From Rhizophagus irregularis (Eukaryota > Glomeromycota > Glomeromycetes > Glomerales > Glomeraceae): a stretch of DNA of 64,000 nucleotides. Below the pieces are notes generated by a model that saw only the letters and a program-made list of their open reading frames with translations, ran no database searches and was not told the origin of the DNA. Where the stretch lies: assembly GCF_026210795.1 (NCBI RefSeq), contig NC_089434.1, positions 2,480,001-2,544,000 on the forward strand, in the 5' to 3' direction. Within the stretch, counting starts at the first letter, position 1, and each line of letters opens with the position of its first letter. The position numbers were made by a program, and so were the translations under genes. Of the stretch, positions 11,744 to 24,400 are shown one piece after another.

Positions 11744-14037
11744 ATGACGAGAAAATACCGAAGAACAAAAGCTGTCTTTGTAAAGAAATCCTATAATTTT
11801 AAACAGAAAACATCAAATAAAGTTCCGTGTCATTGCAATAAATGTAAAGGTAACATGGTTGATCCACGTACAAAAAATAGTCATAGTTTAAAAAGGGATA
11901 TTAGACCAAGAGGAGTTATTGAAGAAATTATAGATTTAAATCAAGTTTCATCTGATGACCTAAACCAAGATACATCGGTAGACCTCTTGAATGATCCAAT
12001 GGAAATAGAATCACATAATTCAGATGATGGTCATCATGAACCTATTGTTGATGAGGAAAATTATTCGTTTCTTCCCAAAAAATCGAAATCATCAAAAGCC
12101 AAATCGAAAGATAAACGAAAACATATCGGTAGTGGAAATTCCAAGAATGTATCATACCCTATTGTTGTTATTGAACAAAGTATTTCAGATGATGATACTA
12201 GTGATGCTGATGATGAAGAAAACGATCAAGTTGATAATGACTTTGATCCTATCGAAGAAATACCAAATGAATCTTCATCCGGCTGGTTTGACGCACCGGA
12301 AAATACATACGGTGATGATCCAGAAGCCTCCTTCATTGATTTTACTGAAGACTTTCATTGGATTGTTTTATGGATCTTATTATATCAAGAGAGATATAAG
12401 TTATCCGATGTCACTACCGATTCTTTAGTCAAATTTTTTAGATATCTTTTGGTTCTTTTGGATGCAAACACGTACAATTCTTTTCCTACATCTTTGTATA
12501 TGGCACGTAAAAAACTTGGCGTCTGTGCTCATATTGTCAAATTCGCATCGTGTGAAAAGTGTTGCAAATTGTATAATGTAACAGAAGTATCAACTAACGA
12601 CCCTTACCAAGTTCCAGCCACAATTCATTGTACCTATGTAGATTTTCCGGATCATCCGATGGCAAATCAAAGAAAAAAGTGCAATGCTACACTTGCTAAG
12701 AAAGTTCCGGTTACTAACGGAACAATCTATCGACCTTCTTTAACGTTCCCTACTGTTAGTTTAAAACACCAATTACAATTAATGTATAATCGAAAAGGAT
12801 TTGAGAAATTATGTAGAAAATGGGCGGACCGTAACGATTCTCAATTTTTGAATGATATTTATGACGGAAAGATCTGGAAAACCTTTCAGGATCATCGTCA
12901 AAATATACCATTTTTCCGGAAAGATGTCTCAGACCGCCACTTAGGCATCATGTTAAATATCGACTGGTTCCAACCATTCGATAATTCAACTTATAGTATA
13001 GGAGCTCTATATGGTGTAATATGTAACCTGCCTCGAAATGAAAGATTCAAGCCATCAAATATTTTGACAATGGCTTTAATTCCGGGGCCAAATGAGCCTA
13101 GTTTACATCAACTAAACCATTATATAGCTCCCATCATCGATCAATTAATCGAGTTATGGAATGGGATTGAACTATCGAAAACATACGAAAGCTCTACCGG
13201 AAAATCTATTCGAGCCGCAGTAATATGCTGCTCATGTGATATTCCAGCCGCGAGAAAACTCTGCGGTCATATCTCTGCGCGAGTGGCTTGTCATAGATGC
13301 TTAAAAAAGGCTCAATATGATGATCGAAATCAACCGAATTTTGGCGGATTTGATGATATTGATGAATGGTTTGTCGAAAGAGATATCAACCAGGTTCGAA
13401 GGGATGCGCGAGAATGGTTGAATTGCAATACTAAAGATGCTAGAAATAGTCACGTCCATAATACTTTAGTACGGTGGTCAGAAATGTATCGACTTCCGTA
13501 CTTTGATTCAGTGCGATTTCTCACAGTGGATCCAATGCATTGTTTGTTCTTGGGTATTGCTAAGTGGATCGTGACCAGACTGTGGATCGAGGAGGGCCGA
13601 TTGACACAAAAAGATTTAGAAACAATGCAAAAAAGGGCAAATGCAATAAAAGTTCCAGCAGATATCGGTAGAATTCCCTACAAAATTGCTACAGGTGAAG
13701 GCTTTTCAAGGTTCACCGCTGATCAATGGAAGACTTTTATCTTAATTTATGCCACTTCCATAACATGGGATCTGCTTCGAAGAATCGGATAAATTGATAC
13801 TCGCCAATTTTGTCCGTGCATGCAATATTCTTGTATGCAGATCTATAACAACGAATGGGTTAGAAGAAGCTCATAAAAATCTTCTAGAAGTGGCAAAGCT
13901 CATTGAAGAAAATTACGGCGCAGAAAAAATTACGCCGAATTTACATTTATGCTTACATATTTGCCATTGTGCGTTAGACTATGGACCATTATACGCGTTC
14001 TGGTGTTTCAGTTACGAACGCATGAACGGTCTATTAG

Positions 14038-15324
14038 TAGGGTTGGTAAAATAACCGTTAGTTATGAATTTGGTTAATTAACCGGTTAATTAACGGTTAG
14101 TTAACGGTTAATTAACCCATAAATAACCTGTATATATAATTTTAAGGAAGTTAAAATAAATTTATAATTTATTAAATATTATAAAATTTTAATATATTTT
14201 ATTTATTCTTCATCATCTAAATTAATAACATTTGCTTCAAATCCAAATATACTATCATTATCAGAACTATTATTATTATCATCTTCTTTATTTTCATTAT
14301 CAGAACTATTATTACTATCTTCTTCATTTTCATTAAAATTACTACCCATTTAGCTGTATGAGATTCTTCACCAGAATAAATAGCATCAAAGAATAATGGT
14401 TTTGGAGTACAAATAACAAAATTTTGAACTGATTCTCGATTAATATTAGACCAACCATCTGAAACCATTGTAAGAGATTTAGCTTGTAAAATTTGTTCAT
14501 TACATTCAGCTTTAACTTCATCAAAAACATCATCAAGTAATTCATCAGCAAGTTTTCTTCGATTAGGTAATTTGAATGCTGGACGTAATTGTTGAAAAAA
14601 CTGAATAACATAATTATTTTCAAGAAAAGAAAAAGGAACTCCAGCAGCAAATAATGCTTGAGCTAGTAAAATTTCAAGAGTATCTTGTTCTTCTTCACTC
14701 ATACGATCAACAAAATTCTCAATTGTTGTATTTTTTAAATGCTTTTTTGATGTTTTTACTGTAGGAATAAAAGTAGAAGTAGTAGCATCAGAAGTTTCTA
14801 ATAGTTCAGGAATTTGTTGTTTCTTTGTTTTTGCACTTTCTGGAGCTCTAGGACAACTATCATTAAGATGAACTTGCATTCTTTTAGCTGTACCTTGTTC
14901 AAAAACTTTAGAACAATAATTACAACGTACAGAAGGATGTGTTTTTTTCTTAGACCTACTACTTTCTTCATTACTTTCTGCTTCAGTAATTATTGTCCAA
15001 TGTTTCCAAACAGTTCCCTTTTTTTTTACCATGATAATGAACAATAAATTTGCAAAAAAAAAGTGTTTTTTTAAAAAAAATTTATCTTAAAAAAAAGATC
15101 ATGCAATATGTAGATCATAGATTTAATCAATATTTATATTAATTAATATTTAATTGTGTAACAAAATAATGGATTATCATTTAATCACATGATTTAAATT
15201 CTGCATTTTGATTGGCTAATTATAAATAACGGTTAATTAACCATTTTAAATCAATCATAACTAACAAAATTAACGGTTAATTAACCATGGTTAATTAACC
15301 GTGGTTAATTAACCCCCATCCCTA
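14038..15324 (-). mobile_element. hAT-C, internally deleted, nested in the Plavaka-1 transposase
   Basis: The element is flanked by 8-bp direct repeats TCTATTAG at 14030-14037 and 15325-15332. Ends are TAGGGTTGG on the left and TAGGGATGG on the complemented right. Both subterminal zones are dense in the palindrome GGTTAATTAACC and variants. At 1,287 bp it is too short for a full hAT. The coding part keeps only the two ends of a transposase, so this is a non-autonomous deletion derivative. Confidence 0.88.
14203..15032 (-). pseudogene. hAT-C transposase, core deleted
   Basis: From ATG 15032 the protein starts with a BED-type zinc finger (CNYCSKVF, then HLNDSC about residue 60) and continues into the first catalytic motif of the RNase H-like fold (LTMVSDGWSNINRESVQNFVI). 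After SHTAK, near 14,350, the sequence jumps frame into a run of Asn/Asp/Glu typical of the acidic C-terminal tail and stops about 14,203. The central catalytic and hATC dimerisation regions are missing. It probably retains DNA binding only, if expressed. Confidence 0.75.
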
Positions 15325-17841
15325 TCTATTAGGTAATTCCAGATTTCCGAACTTATCAATATAATTAAATCAATTTATTAAATAGTCTATATTTATAGGA
15401 TCGTATCATAGCAGTAATAGAAGAATCGAACCAGAATTATTAAAAACCATTCAATTCAACTCTCTTCTTGATCAGTTTTCTTCATGCGCCCAAGACCATC
15501 AACATTTATCGACTTGTATCACACTAATTACACCGAAAGAAACTACCGGCAGTCTTGTAATTCATGATGAAATTAATGGAATAGATTACCGGGAATTTTT
15601 ATCAATGTCTAGAAACGTGGAAGAAATGGCCGGAACAGGTTCGGAACCTTTTCCAGGTACTTTTCTTAATCCTAAAAGGATAGACACCAACCTTTCAAAA
15701 GAAGTATTAGATTTGTTGGTTGAATATTACCGCAATGCCTATGGAAAAGATTTCGCAGCACTATCAGATATCCATGCTGCTCCTTCTGCTATACCGGTAT
15801 TACCAAAAGTGAACACTTATGGACGACTAAAAATTGGATCCGAAGTTTTTGGGTCAATGTATTCTAAAAGGCACGTCACATCGGCCAAAATATTATCCCA
15901 ATTTCTCCATGATAATACTAAAGATACTTATCCCGGTATTGTTCAATTTTATTTTGAACATATTATACATTTTCCGGAAGGTTCTGTAAATCATTCCCTA
16001 GCATTTGTAAAGTGGTACCTTCCGGCAGAAAATCACAAGACTAGATTTCATTGCACAATTAATGGCGATGAAAATTTGTGCAATATAGAACTATGGAAAA
16101 AAGAATTTTATGATCTTAGCAGGGATTGTATTATCCCTGTACACGTAGTATACTGGGTCGGTTTGTTGAAGGTTCTTTTTCAATAGGACGAAAAGAAACC
16201 CGGAAATATGTGTCAGTAATACCGATCAATAGAAAGTTTCATATTTAAAATTTATAATAATACTGTAATATCAATCATGTTTTATATTATGAATATTATA
16301 AATATACAAATAAATAAATATATAATAATTATTATTAAACCTTTAAATTTCTCACCGTCTAATATCAATGTTCTATCAGTATTATTATCTGGATTATGCG
16401 ATGTTTTACCGACGCTTATTTATAAATTAATTACGATCACGACAGATCGGGTGTTTATTTATTAGTCATCGGGAAATCCGGAAGGTAATCAATTTGTTAC
16501 TTATTATCAGCTGATCAAATTTGATATACGTTTAGAATCTATCGGCTTCTTATATAATAGAATCAATAGGCCTATCGGGATACTGATTATTTAATGATAA
16601 AAAAAATAAGAGCCGGTTAAGAACCGAAACCTGATTGGTCCCGATTCTTAACTGGCTCTTAATACACCGATTCTTCATCATTTGACCAGTGCACATTCAT
16701 AGCAGTGAGGTGAGGAATACCTAAGTTTACAAAAACTTCCAGAAAGGCGTTAGGCAAACAACCACGGACGAGACTATAAGAAGACCAGTTGTTAGATGAA
16801 AAAGTCCAGCAAGGGAGGGAAGTAACTCTATTAATTGAAGAAGAGTAATCGCAATTGGCATTATCACCCGCTTCTTTAATTTTTTGGGTAAAGTGGTGGA
16901 GATATAACGTTAAAATTTGATGTAATTTAACGCGGTGCTTTTTGCATAAAAATAAATGCATAAAATCTTCTAAGTGGTCTTCACAAGAACGACAGGTTAG
17001 AATCTCTACGTATAAATCAGGTCGTGTCCTTTTCAGTGATTCCAAAGTAGGCAAGTCCTCCAGGAAAAGTTGAAATTTCAACGTGTGATGTCTAGAGACA
17101 TTTTCCTTAGTAAAGGAATTATCAAATTTGGGTTGGAACATTAACGTATGCCAGGTAAGAGCCCAGTCAACCACGTATTGGGATGGATCTGTTAAAAGAG
17201 AAATAAAACGGAAGCGAGAAAGAGCTAAAAGGTCTTTCATATACAACATCTGATGATATTGTTTAAACAAATGTCTTGGGTTGGTTTCACAGACAATGTC
17301 ATCATAAGACATAATATAATCATGAACCGCGGCTAAGGTTACTTGCCGAAACCTGTTTGGCCTAATGCCGAAAGGTGAAACCTCTTATATAGTGCCGAAA
17401 CGCCGAAACGCCGAAACTGCAAAACCTGTCAAAATTGCGAAACTGCCAAAACATGCCGAAACCTCTATAATAGGTTTCTCCGTAGTTTCGGCATAGTTGA
17501 TCATAAGATTTGCATATAGTTACGCCAAGTTACACCAATTAATAATATAATTTAGATGATCAAATAATCTACAGATAAAAGATTAAACTTCAATATTTTA
17601 CCGTCGTCTTAGTTCTTTTAAGCTTTATCTAGTGTTAGAATTTTCATTTCTAACTCCCATATTAATATTATGATATTACACGTTTTTACAGTTTTTTTTT
17701 AAGGGGCTTATATTCATTAAAGGAAAATGCGTAACATGCATTTAATAAACCCAATTCTGTCATCTCCTTTAACACTGAACTAAAGTTTCTTTTACTTTCT
17801 TCCGTTTTCTTAATAATAATATTAATAATAAACTGTTTCAA

Positions 17842-20151
17842 ATGACTGATCACATAGAAGATTCACCCATTAAAATGAAAAATAGAGGAGGTCAGCCACC
17901 TAATAGCATTTGGGAAGATATTAATAAAGGAGAAGCTGTTGGTTCTGGCAAATTTGCCGCCTCCTGCAAGTACTGTAAGAATACATGGTCATGCGGTGAA
18001 GTTTCAAAGCTCGAAAAGCATCTTTCAAACCATTGTCCAGATGCGTCAGCAGCAGTTGTTAGAAGGTATATGACTAAAGTAATGGAACGGCAAGATAAGT
18101 TCAAGTCATCCAAAAAAAGAAAATACTCTGAAGGTCAAAGTAACATGGATGATTACCATGATTCAACAGAGCTTAACGAACAAAGATGTACACGAATTAA
18201 TCGTGCATTAGTTAAATTTTTTATTGCGTGCGGAATTGCGTTTAGAGTAGTGGAACATCTCTTTTTCATCAATTTTATAAAAGAGCTTAATGCCGGGTAC
18301 AATACACCAACAAGGGAAGTATTAGTAAATCAACTACTTGAACGTGAATTAGCTCAAGTGAACTTCAAAGTTAATTCTGAGCTTGAAAAGGAAACGAATT
18401 TAATGTTAGGTTTGTTAAATTAAATAGGCTATCATACGTCATTTTTATTTAATCTTACTTACTATATATAATATTAATTTATAATTTAGCCTTTGATGGT
18501 TGGACATCTGGTACACATCGTTCAATTTGGAACTTCATTGTAATAACTCCGTTGCGTAAAGAATATCTTTATCAACTTTCTGATTTGTCTGAAAATTTGC
18601 ACACTGCAGAATATCTAGTTACGGTAATTGAAAAGGTTATAGAAGGTATTGGAGAAGATTGAATATGTGCTGTAGTTTCCGATAATGCGGCCAATGTTCG
18701 TAATGCACGAAAAATTATACATGAGAATCATCCAAAGATTGAGAATGTGCGATGCGTTGCACATTCTATCAATTTAATTGCATGCGACATCATCAAGGAG
18801 AAGTTTGGGGAACGTTTATTAAAACGTGTTAATATTTTGACAACCTTTTTTAGAAGTTCTCATCAGGCTAATGCAAAACTTGCTCAAATAATTAAAGAAA
18901 AAGGAATTAGTGGAAGAGGATTAAAATTATATTGCAAGACACGCTGGACTACTGCTAGTGAATCCGTAAATTCAATAATAAATTTGGAATCAGCAGTTCA
19001 GCACTAGAAGAAATGGCCAGCGATCACGATAAAGTGCTAACAAATGATAAAATAAAACCGATTATTCAATCGAGAAATTTTTTTTCAAATTTACGAGTTC
19101 TTGGATTTGTTCTGGATCCTCTAAGAAAAGCGGTACTTTCATTAGAATCGAGAAGAGCTACACTTGCAGATTGTTTCCTGAGCTTGGCAAGACTTGCAGC
19201 TACATTAAAAAAGTTACCCAAATCATTAAATCCTGCATTCCAAAGTCATTGTATCAAAGTAATAAATGAAAGATTTGATGAGTTCGATGATGATAAGTAT
19301 ATTACTTGTTTTTTTATGGATCCCAGATTTAGAAACGCGCCACTTAAAAAATGCGCCCTCATGAGAATTATCAATGTGCAGCTTCAATCAGGAAAAATTT
19401 AGGTTTCGACCGTTACGAAGCTGAAACTTTATGTGATCAAATACAGAAATATATTAATGAGCAAGAGCCATTTGACCTAGATATCGGTTTTGCTAAAGAT
19501 AATCCCGTGAATTGGTGGAAATATATTAATACCAAACCAGAACCAGATGTCCTGCCAAGAATTGCAAGTTATCTATTTGCAATATGTCCTAACTCAGCAA
19601 CTTGCGAACGTGGATTTTCGACTTTAGGATGGCTATTTCATAAACGTCGCTTAAATCTTAATGTGGATAAACTAGAATCCATGTGCAAATTAATTTTGTA
19701 TTGGAAATCCAATTCAAAAACTGAACTTGGATTTTATGGAATTGATCAAAAAAAGAATACTCGTCTTAGTGATGATGAGATCAATATACGTATTGCAGAA
19801 GCTTTTGCAGAAGATGACGATGAGGAATATAATGAGGAGCAAGCTTCTACTCAGAGATTAACTACAAGCGGCGAAACAATACCCGAAGACAATTGCCGTG
19901 TAGTAATCGAAAGTCTATGGATTGATCAATTTGTTAATTTATCGCATGATTCAATTACTAGTGAAATCAGCGATATTCCAAGAGATATATTGAATGATTC
20001 AGATGAAAATAATGCGGAAGATGATGAAGTTGATGATAGTGGTAATAATAAGAGACCCGGAGAAGGTGACTATGATTATGATATAGATGATGTATTAGGT
20101 ATGGATGACGGTGATAATAATGACGATAATTATGATGATAATGAGGAATAA
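17842..20151 (+). pseudogene. hAT-B transposase, nonsense and frameshift mutations
   Basis: Exon 1 is 17842-18409, with a BED zinc finger (CKYCKNTW...LEKHLSNHC, residues about 47-71). After an intron the frame continues at 18490 with FDGWTSGTHRSIWN (first catalytic Asp region), VVSDNAANVRNA (second) and RCVAHSINLIACD. A TGA at 18660-18662 falls in a Trp-like position. Single-base shifts near 19,005 and 19,345 move the frame. The C-terminus has a textbook hATC domain (NPVNWWKYINT...PNSATCERGFSTLGWLFHKRRLNLNVDKLESM) and an acidic tail. About 750 codons in all. The family call is firm. This copy looks dead, although undetected micro-introns could explain one shift. Confidence 0.82.
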
Positions 20152-20772
20152 TAATAATGAGAAATAATTACAATAGTTAATCCAATGAGAATTAATTCTA
20201 ATATCATGTGATTTAAATAATGATACTATTTAGGAAATAAATGATGTAATTATGCAGGGCAAAATATTCGCGATCAAAGTCCAGTTAACATATAATTATG
20301 CAGGCAATGCAGGCAATTGTAATTTTATATTATATTTTAAAACATTGCAATTTAATTAAGGAATAAGGATAAGCATATTATATTTTAAAAATAGTGCAAT
20401 TTAATTAAGGAATAAGGATAAGCATATTATATTAGAATCAATAAGTTTTAAGGACTTCGTTAATTAAATTTATTATATTAGATCAATAAATTTTAAGAAC
20501 TGCGTTACAAAAAAAAATTTAGAACTGCGTTAATTAAATTTATTACATTAGAATCAAAACTGTGTTTATTTTGTTACAAATACTTTAATTATGTAGAATG
20601 TTATTATGTTCATCAGTTCATGTTTTAAACATTATAACGAATTTTAAAATTATTATAAATATTATGAAATTTGAATTTTTTTTTCGCAATTCAAAACCAA
20701 ATTGTATTTTAATTTTCAAATTGTATTTAATTTTCAAATTTCAAGTTACGAAAAAAATCATAAAAATAAAAA
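20152..20772. other. Non-coding spacer inside hAT-B
   Basis: This stretch between the two hAT-B genes has no supported ORF. It contains direct repeats of 'caatttaattaaggaataaggataagc' type (twice within 20,345-20,425) and two further related 'ttaattaaatttatta' blocks. It presumably holds the 3' end of the transposase transcript and the promoter of the second gene. Confidence 0.5.
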
Positions 20773-21446
20773 ATGGCAGCATTAGTACCTTTTGTCCCAC
20801 CGCCACCACCAGTATTCCAATGGACGATTAACGCAGCTAGGCAATTAATCGCGGAGCGGAAAACTTACATCAGCAATTCGAAAGAATTGCAAACCGTCAT
20901 CATGTAAATGCATGGACAATAATAGCAAATAGGGTGTTCATTGCAACGGGATTTGCAGCGACACCCAGGCAATGCCAAACAAAATGGAATGCCCTCAAAC
21001 GAGGTTATGAAAACCTCAGTAGGATAATAAATAATAATGATGACGACATTCCTATTATAAGCCCAAATAGTTTCGATAGAGCGTGTTTTGCTGATATGAA
21101 CGATGAATTCTGGTTACAAACCGGTAATTATTATTAATTATTATTTTAAATTAATTTTATTTAGGCAATTCATTCAATTCATTAATATTTTTATTGGATT
21201 TTAGATCTGTTTAGACGACAGTATCGACGGCAGCATGCTGCGCATGATCGACGTCGATATGAATATAGATTGCGAAGGGAAAGAAGAAGGTCGCGATCTA
21301 GGTCTCGATCAAGAAGTAGATCAAGAAGTAGAGATAGAAGACGAGATAGAAGTAGAGATAGAAGACGAGATAGAAGTAGAGATAGAAGACGGGACAGAAG
21401 TAGAGATAGAAGAAGAAGTAGAAGCAGGTCCCCACATAGAAAATAA
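20773..21446 (+). pseudogene. hAT-B second gene: trihelix/SANT-like domain plus RS/RD tail
   Basis: ATG 20773 opens a Pro-rich start (FVPPPPPVFQWTINAARQLIAE). A one-base shift near 20,858 is needed to continue into a Myb/SANT-like or trihelix domain (HVNAWTIIANRVF, RQCQTKWNALKRGYENL). An intron (21124-21204) joins in frame to an exon of nearly pure Arg/Ser/Asp repeats (RSRSRSRSRSRSRDRRRDRS...) ending at 21446. The domain would bind DNA. The tail resembles RS domains of splicing regulators. A second Myb-like ORF beside a transposase is known in the Harbinger group but is unusual for hAT. Apart from the one shift it is open. Confidence 0.65.
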
Positions 21447-24400
21447 AGATATTATTAAATTTTAATTTTTATTATATTTTTAATCGTGTATTTTATTAGT
21501 TTAATATTAAATATTATAAAATAAATATTTACATACAAAAAATCATATTGTCTTTATTCTTATAAATTGTTTAAATGCCAAAACTCTAATTAAATCATAT
21601 AGAAAGTATTGCCGAAACGCCGAAACAGTTTTGGCAAGTTACGGCAGTTTCGTGATTTTGATAGGTTTTGCAATTTCGGCATTTCTTGATGATTTCGCGA
21701 AACTAGTTTTGGCAGTTTCGCGTACGCCATTCTGCCGAAACCCTCTAGTTTCGGCAAGCAACCTTAACCGCGGCAAGGTCAAGACGGGAAATAAGAATAG
21801 CATCGTCAGATGTATGGGCAGTATTGGCAAGAGAATCAGCGAAGTCATTCCAATAAAAATTAGAGTGAGCTTTAACCTTATGAGGTAAAACTGAAAGTTG
21901 TTTATCCACAATCAGTTGTTGAATGATGGCCCAAAGTTCAAAATTGGTAGTCTTATAATAAAGACGAGAATTTGAATAATCAGATAAGAAACAATGTTTC
22001 AAACCCTCGATGGAAGACTGTGAATCTGTATAAATGTGAACTACGGAGTTGGCAGGAAAAGCTGATAAAGCTGCATAAATAGCAGCAGCTTCAGCACGAG
22101 AAGAAAAAGGCCAATCGTGAATAATACCCCGCTTATAAGTGGCAATAGAATTAAGAAAGCCCGAATCTTTGACAATTTGAACCCAGCCCCATCCCATAAA
22201 AACATCACTAGTTCCTAAATTAATGAGAGAACCATCAGTGTAAAAGGTATATTGTGAGTCTGAAGAAGGCACAACTGATGATGAAGCAGCAACATCGCCA
22301 GCCGTAAGTAAATGTGGAGTAGGCAAAGCCTTGTCGACAGTATCAGAGGAAGTATGGGGAATATCAGCAGCAGGCATCAAGCGAACTGAAGGATTGCAAA
22401 ATGAAGTTACAAAATCCAAGATTTCCGCCCACGACACCGTAGCAATCAAGCTGAATGTGTGATTCAAAATGGATGATTTCTTCATAGGTAAGATCTATGA
22501 CTGACGAAGAGAGGCTGAATAAGAGCAAGAAACAGAACCAGTAGCAACTGATTTCTTTGAATAGGAAGATTTGTGTATATTTAAATTGCAGCCAGGACAA
22601 GGTTGTAGAGTAATCAAATCGCTCGGACGAGATAAGCAGTCTGAAATCCAATGTACAATGGTACAAGTGGTGCGTTTGGGTTGGATCTAGATCTGTTTAC
22701 CGAATAACGGAAGGCCATTATCATTCATCGTGACAATCCAATTCTTCTTATAACCAGAAGGAGGAGTGCAAGGAGCAAGTTCTTTTGCAATCTGGCTCAC
22801 AGGTCGTTTGTCAATCATAAATCGGTCTTTTAACAAACCAGGTTGATCTGGAATCGTAATATTAGCAAAAAGATTTTTGTACCAATTGGAAAGACGGGCA
22901 TTACCACGCTTTTGAACAGAATTAGCATATATAACAGACCAGGAGAGCAAATGTGTTCCTTGAGGTGTCAAAAGTTGCGAAAGGTAAAAAAGGCCACGTT
23001 TTCGAAGTCTTGTTAAGTTGGCTTTAAATACATCCAAAGAAAGACATTGATAAATGGGAGTATGACCATTGGGGTAGGTTAAATCAGGCACAGACGATAA
23101 ATCAGCGCGTGACAAATGGAAGGGAGTCGAGAGTAGTGAGGCTAAAGTATTGGCGATATAATCTTGTTTAAAAATTAATAAAGAAGACCAACAAGTCCAG
23201 TCCAAAACCATCAAAGGAGAAATAGGAATTAAACAATAAAATTGAATAAATCGCAACCTATAATTAAAAAGTGATTTCATAAAAACAGAAGAAGAATTTG
23301 CTAACAAAAATAAATTAGTAAAATGATTTTGTTGTTGAAATGAAAATAAATTGATCAAACCCAAAGCATGAGTTAAATATAACACTACATTAGGAACAGA
23401 ACGTGATAATTTGACCTTGTGTTTAACTAAGGCACGAACTGAAGAAGTAATAGTGGAACATTCAGCCTCAGATAAATGTGTGACTTGCATTTGATAATCC
23501 AATTTCAGAATCAAAACAGTATTATAAAGATACACCACTTGTTGAACAGTCAGTTTCGCAGGGCGAAGAATTGCAGAGAAAGAATTACATTCTCGCTTAA
23601 GTTATTGTCGAACAAAGTTCCTAGAGCCGTTAATGTTGAACCAAACTCCTAAAAACCGGAAAGATGAAAACATAGGAATAGGAGTAACAGTAATGTTGGG
23701 CGTAGAGTTGAGCGATGAAATTGACAAATTAAAGGCTATAGGAAACAAATCTCGAGAAGCAGCAACTGCATTGGTGGCTAAAACATATTTGTTATGGTTG
23801 GCTGAGGTATTGTTTAAACAATAAAATTCTTCAGTAATAGACAACATATGTTCCATTCCTTCTTTAGAAGAAGAGATCAAAGTAGAATCATCCATGAACA
23901 CCAAATTATTAATTTCTAAAACATTCAGAGAGCAAGAAATTGATGGAGCAGTGTAGGGAGCCAATGGAGAAACCAAACAATAAGAGTCTTTCTTCTCATT
24001 TTTGAGAGTTGTAAGCAGAGGGTCTAAATAAATAACCTATAAAAGCGGAGAGATAACTTCACCTTGATCTATTCCAATTTTAACTCTATATGGTGGAGTA
24101 GGGCCATGTGCAGTAATGACACGGTTAGAACGTGACATAAATAAAGAAAGTAAAAATTGAATTGCATTTTGAGGCAAACGTAAACGTTGAAGAGCAAAAC
24201 GCAACATAGATAAATCTACAGAGTCAAATGCTTTTGAAATGTCTTGAGAAAAAATCCACAAGGGTTGTTTAGTGACTACCGAATCATAGATAATGGATTC
24301 CAGTGTAATAATAGGATCACGGCAGGAACCTCCAGGTAAACCCGCGAAATTACCACCTTGGAAAATATGGTGGGAGGCAAGCAAAGGAGCCAAACGATTA

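Larger units (their letters stand above)
11744..16248 (+). pseudogene. Plavaka/CACTA-like transposase 1, frameshifted and split by hAT-C
   Basis: The N-terminus has a treble-clef-like Cys cluster (PCHCNKCKG, about residue 30) and a long acidic linker. The DDE core shows LNIDWFQPF, then ICCSCDIPAARKLCGHIS with CHRCLKK, then VDPMHCLFLGIAKW, matching the Plavaka/Tnp2-type fold. The frame shifts by one near 13,770 and continues to 14,034. Exon 2 runs from 15399 (HSSNRRIEPELL) to a second shift near 16,155, after which the likely true C-terminus ends at 16248 (VSVIPINRKFHI). An intron donor lies one base downstream of the hAT-C insertion. The intact protein would be about 1,030 residues. It is inactive as it stands. 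Confidence 0.78.
8951..16691 (+). mobile_element. CACTA/Plavaka-like DNA transposon 1, 7.7 kb
   Basis: The terminal inverted repeats read CACTGGTCGAATGA on the left and CACTGGTCAAATGA on the complemented right end, beginning with the CACT of the CACTA group. A 3-bp duplication CAC lies at 8948-8950 and 16692-16694; with one copy removed, the LINE ORF2 reads straight through. Subterminal 'cccgatt' and 'atcgg' repeats line both ends. Inside are a minus-strand companion gene and a plus-strand transposase, divergent from a common 560-bp spacer. A deleted hAT sits inside the transposase. Regions 9000-9570 and 16250-16690 hold only subterminal repeats. Confidence 0.88.
17334..21766 (+). mobile_element. 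hAT-B, full-length 4.4-kb hAT transposon with two genes
   Basis: The ends are TAAGGTTACTTGCCGAAAC and, complemented, TAAGGTTGCTTGCCGAAAC. A perfect 8-bp duplication ACCGCGGC lies at 17326-17333 and 21767-21774. Subterminal regions (17,345-17,490 and 21,608-21,750) are filled with 'gccgaaac'/'tttcggca' repeats. It carries a transposase and a downstream second gene, both on the plus strand. It interrupts LINE-A ORF2 just after the RNase H domain. The 244-bp MITEs at 7309 and 28385 share its termini and repeats and are its non-autonomous relatives. Confidence 0.93.

Noticed and set aside
16277-16465. 62-codon plus-strand frame after the Plavaka-1 transposase
   Set aside because: Low complexity Ile/Asn sequence in the transposon's 3' flank; the transposase already ends at 16248.
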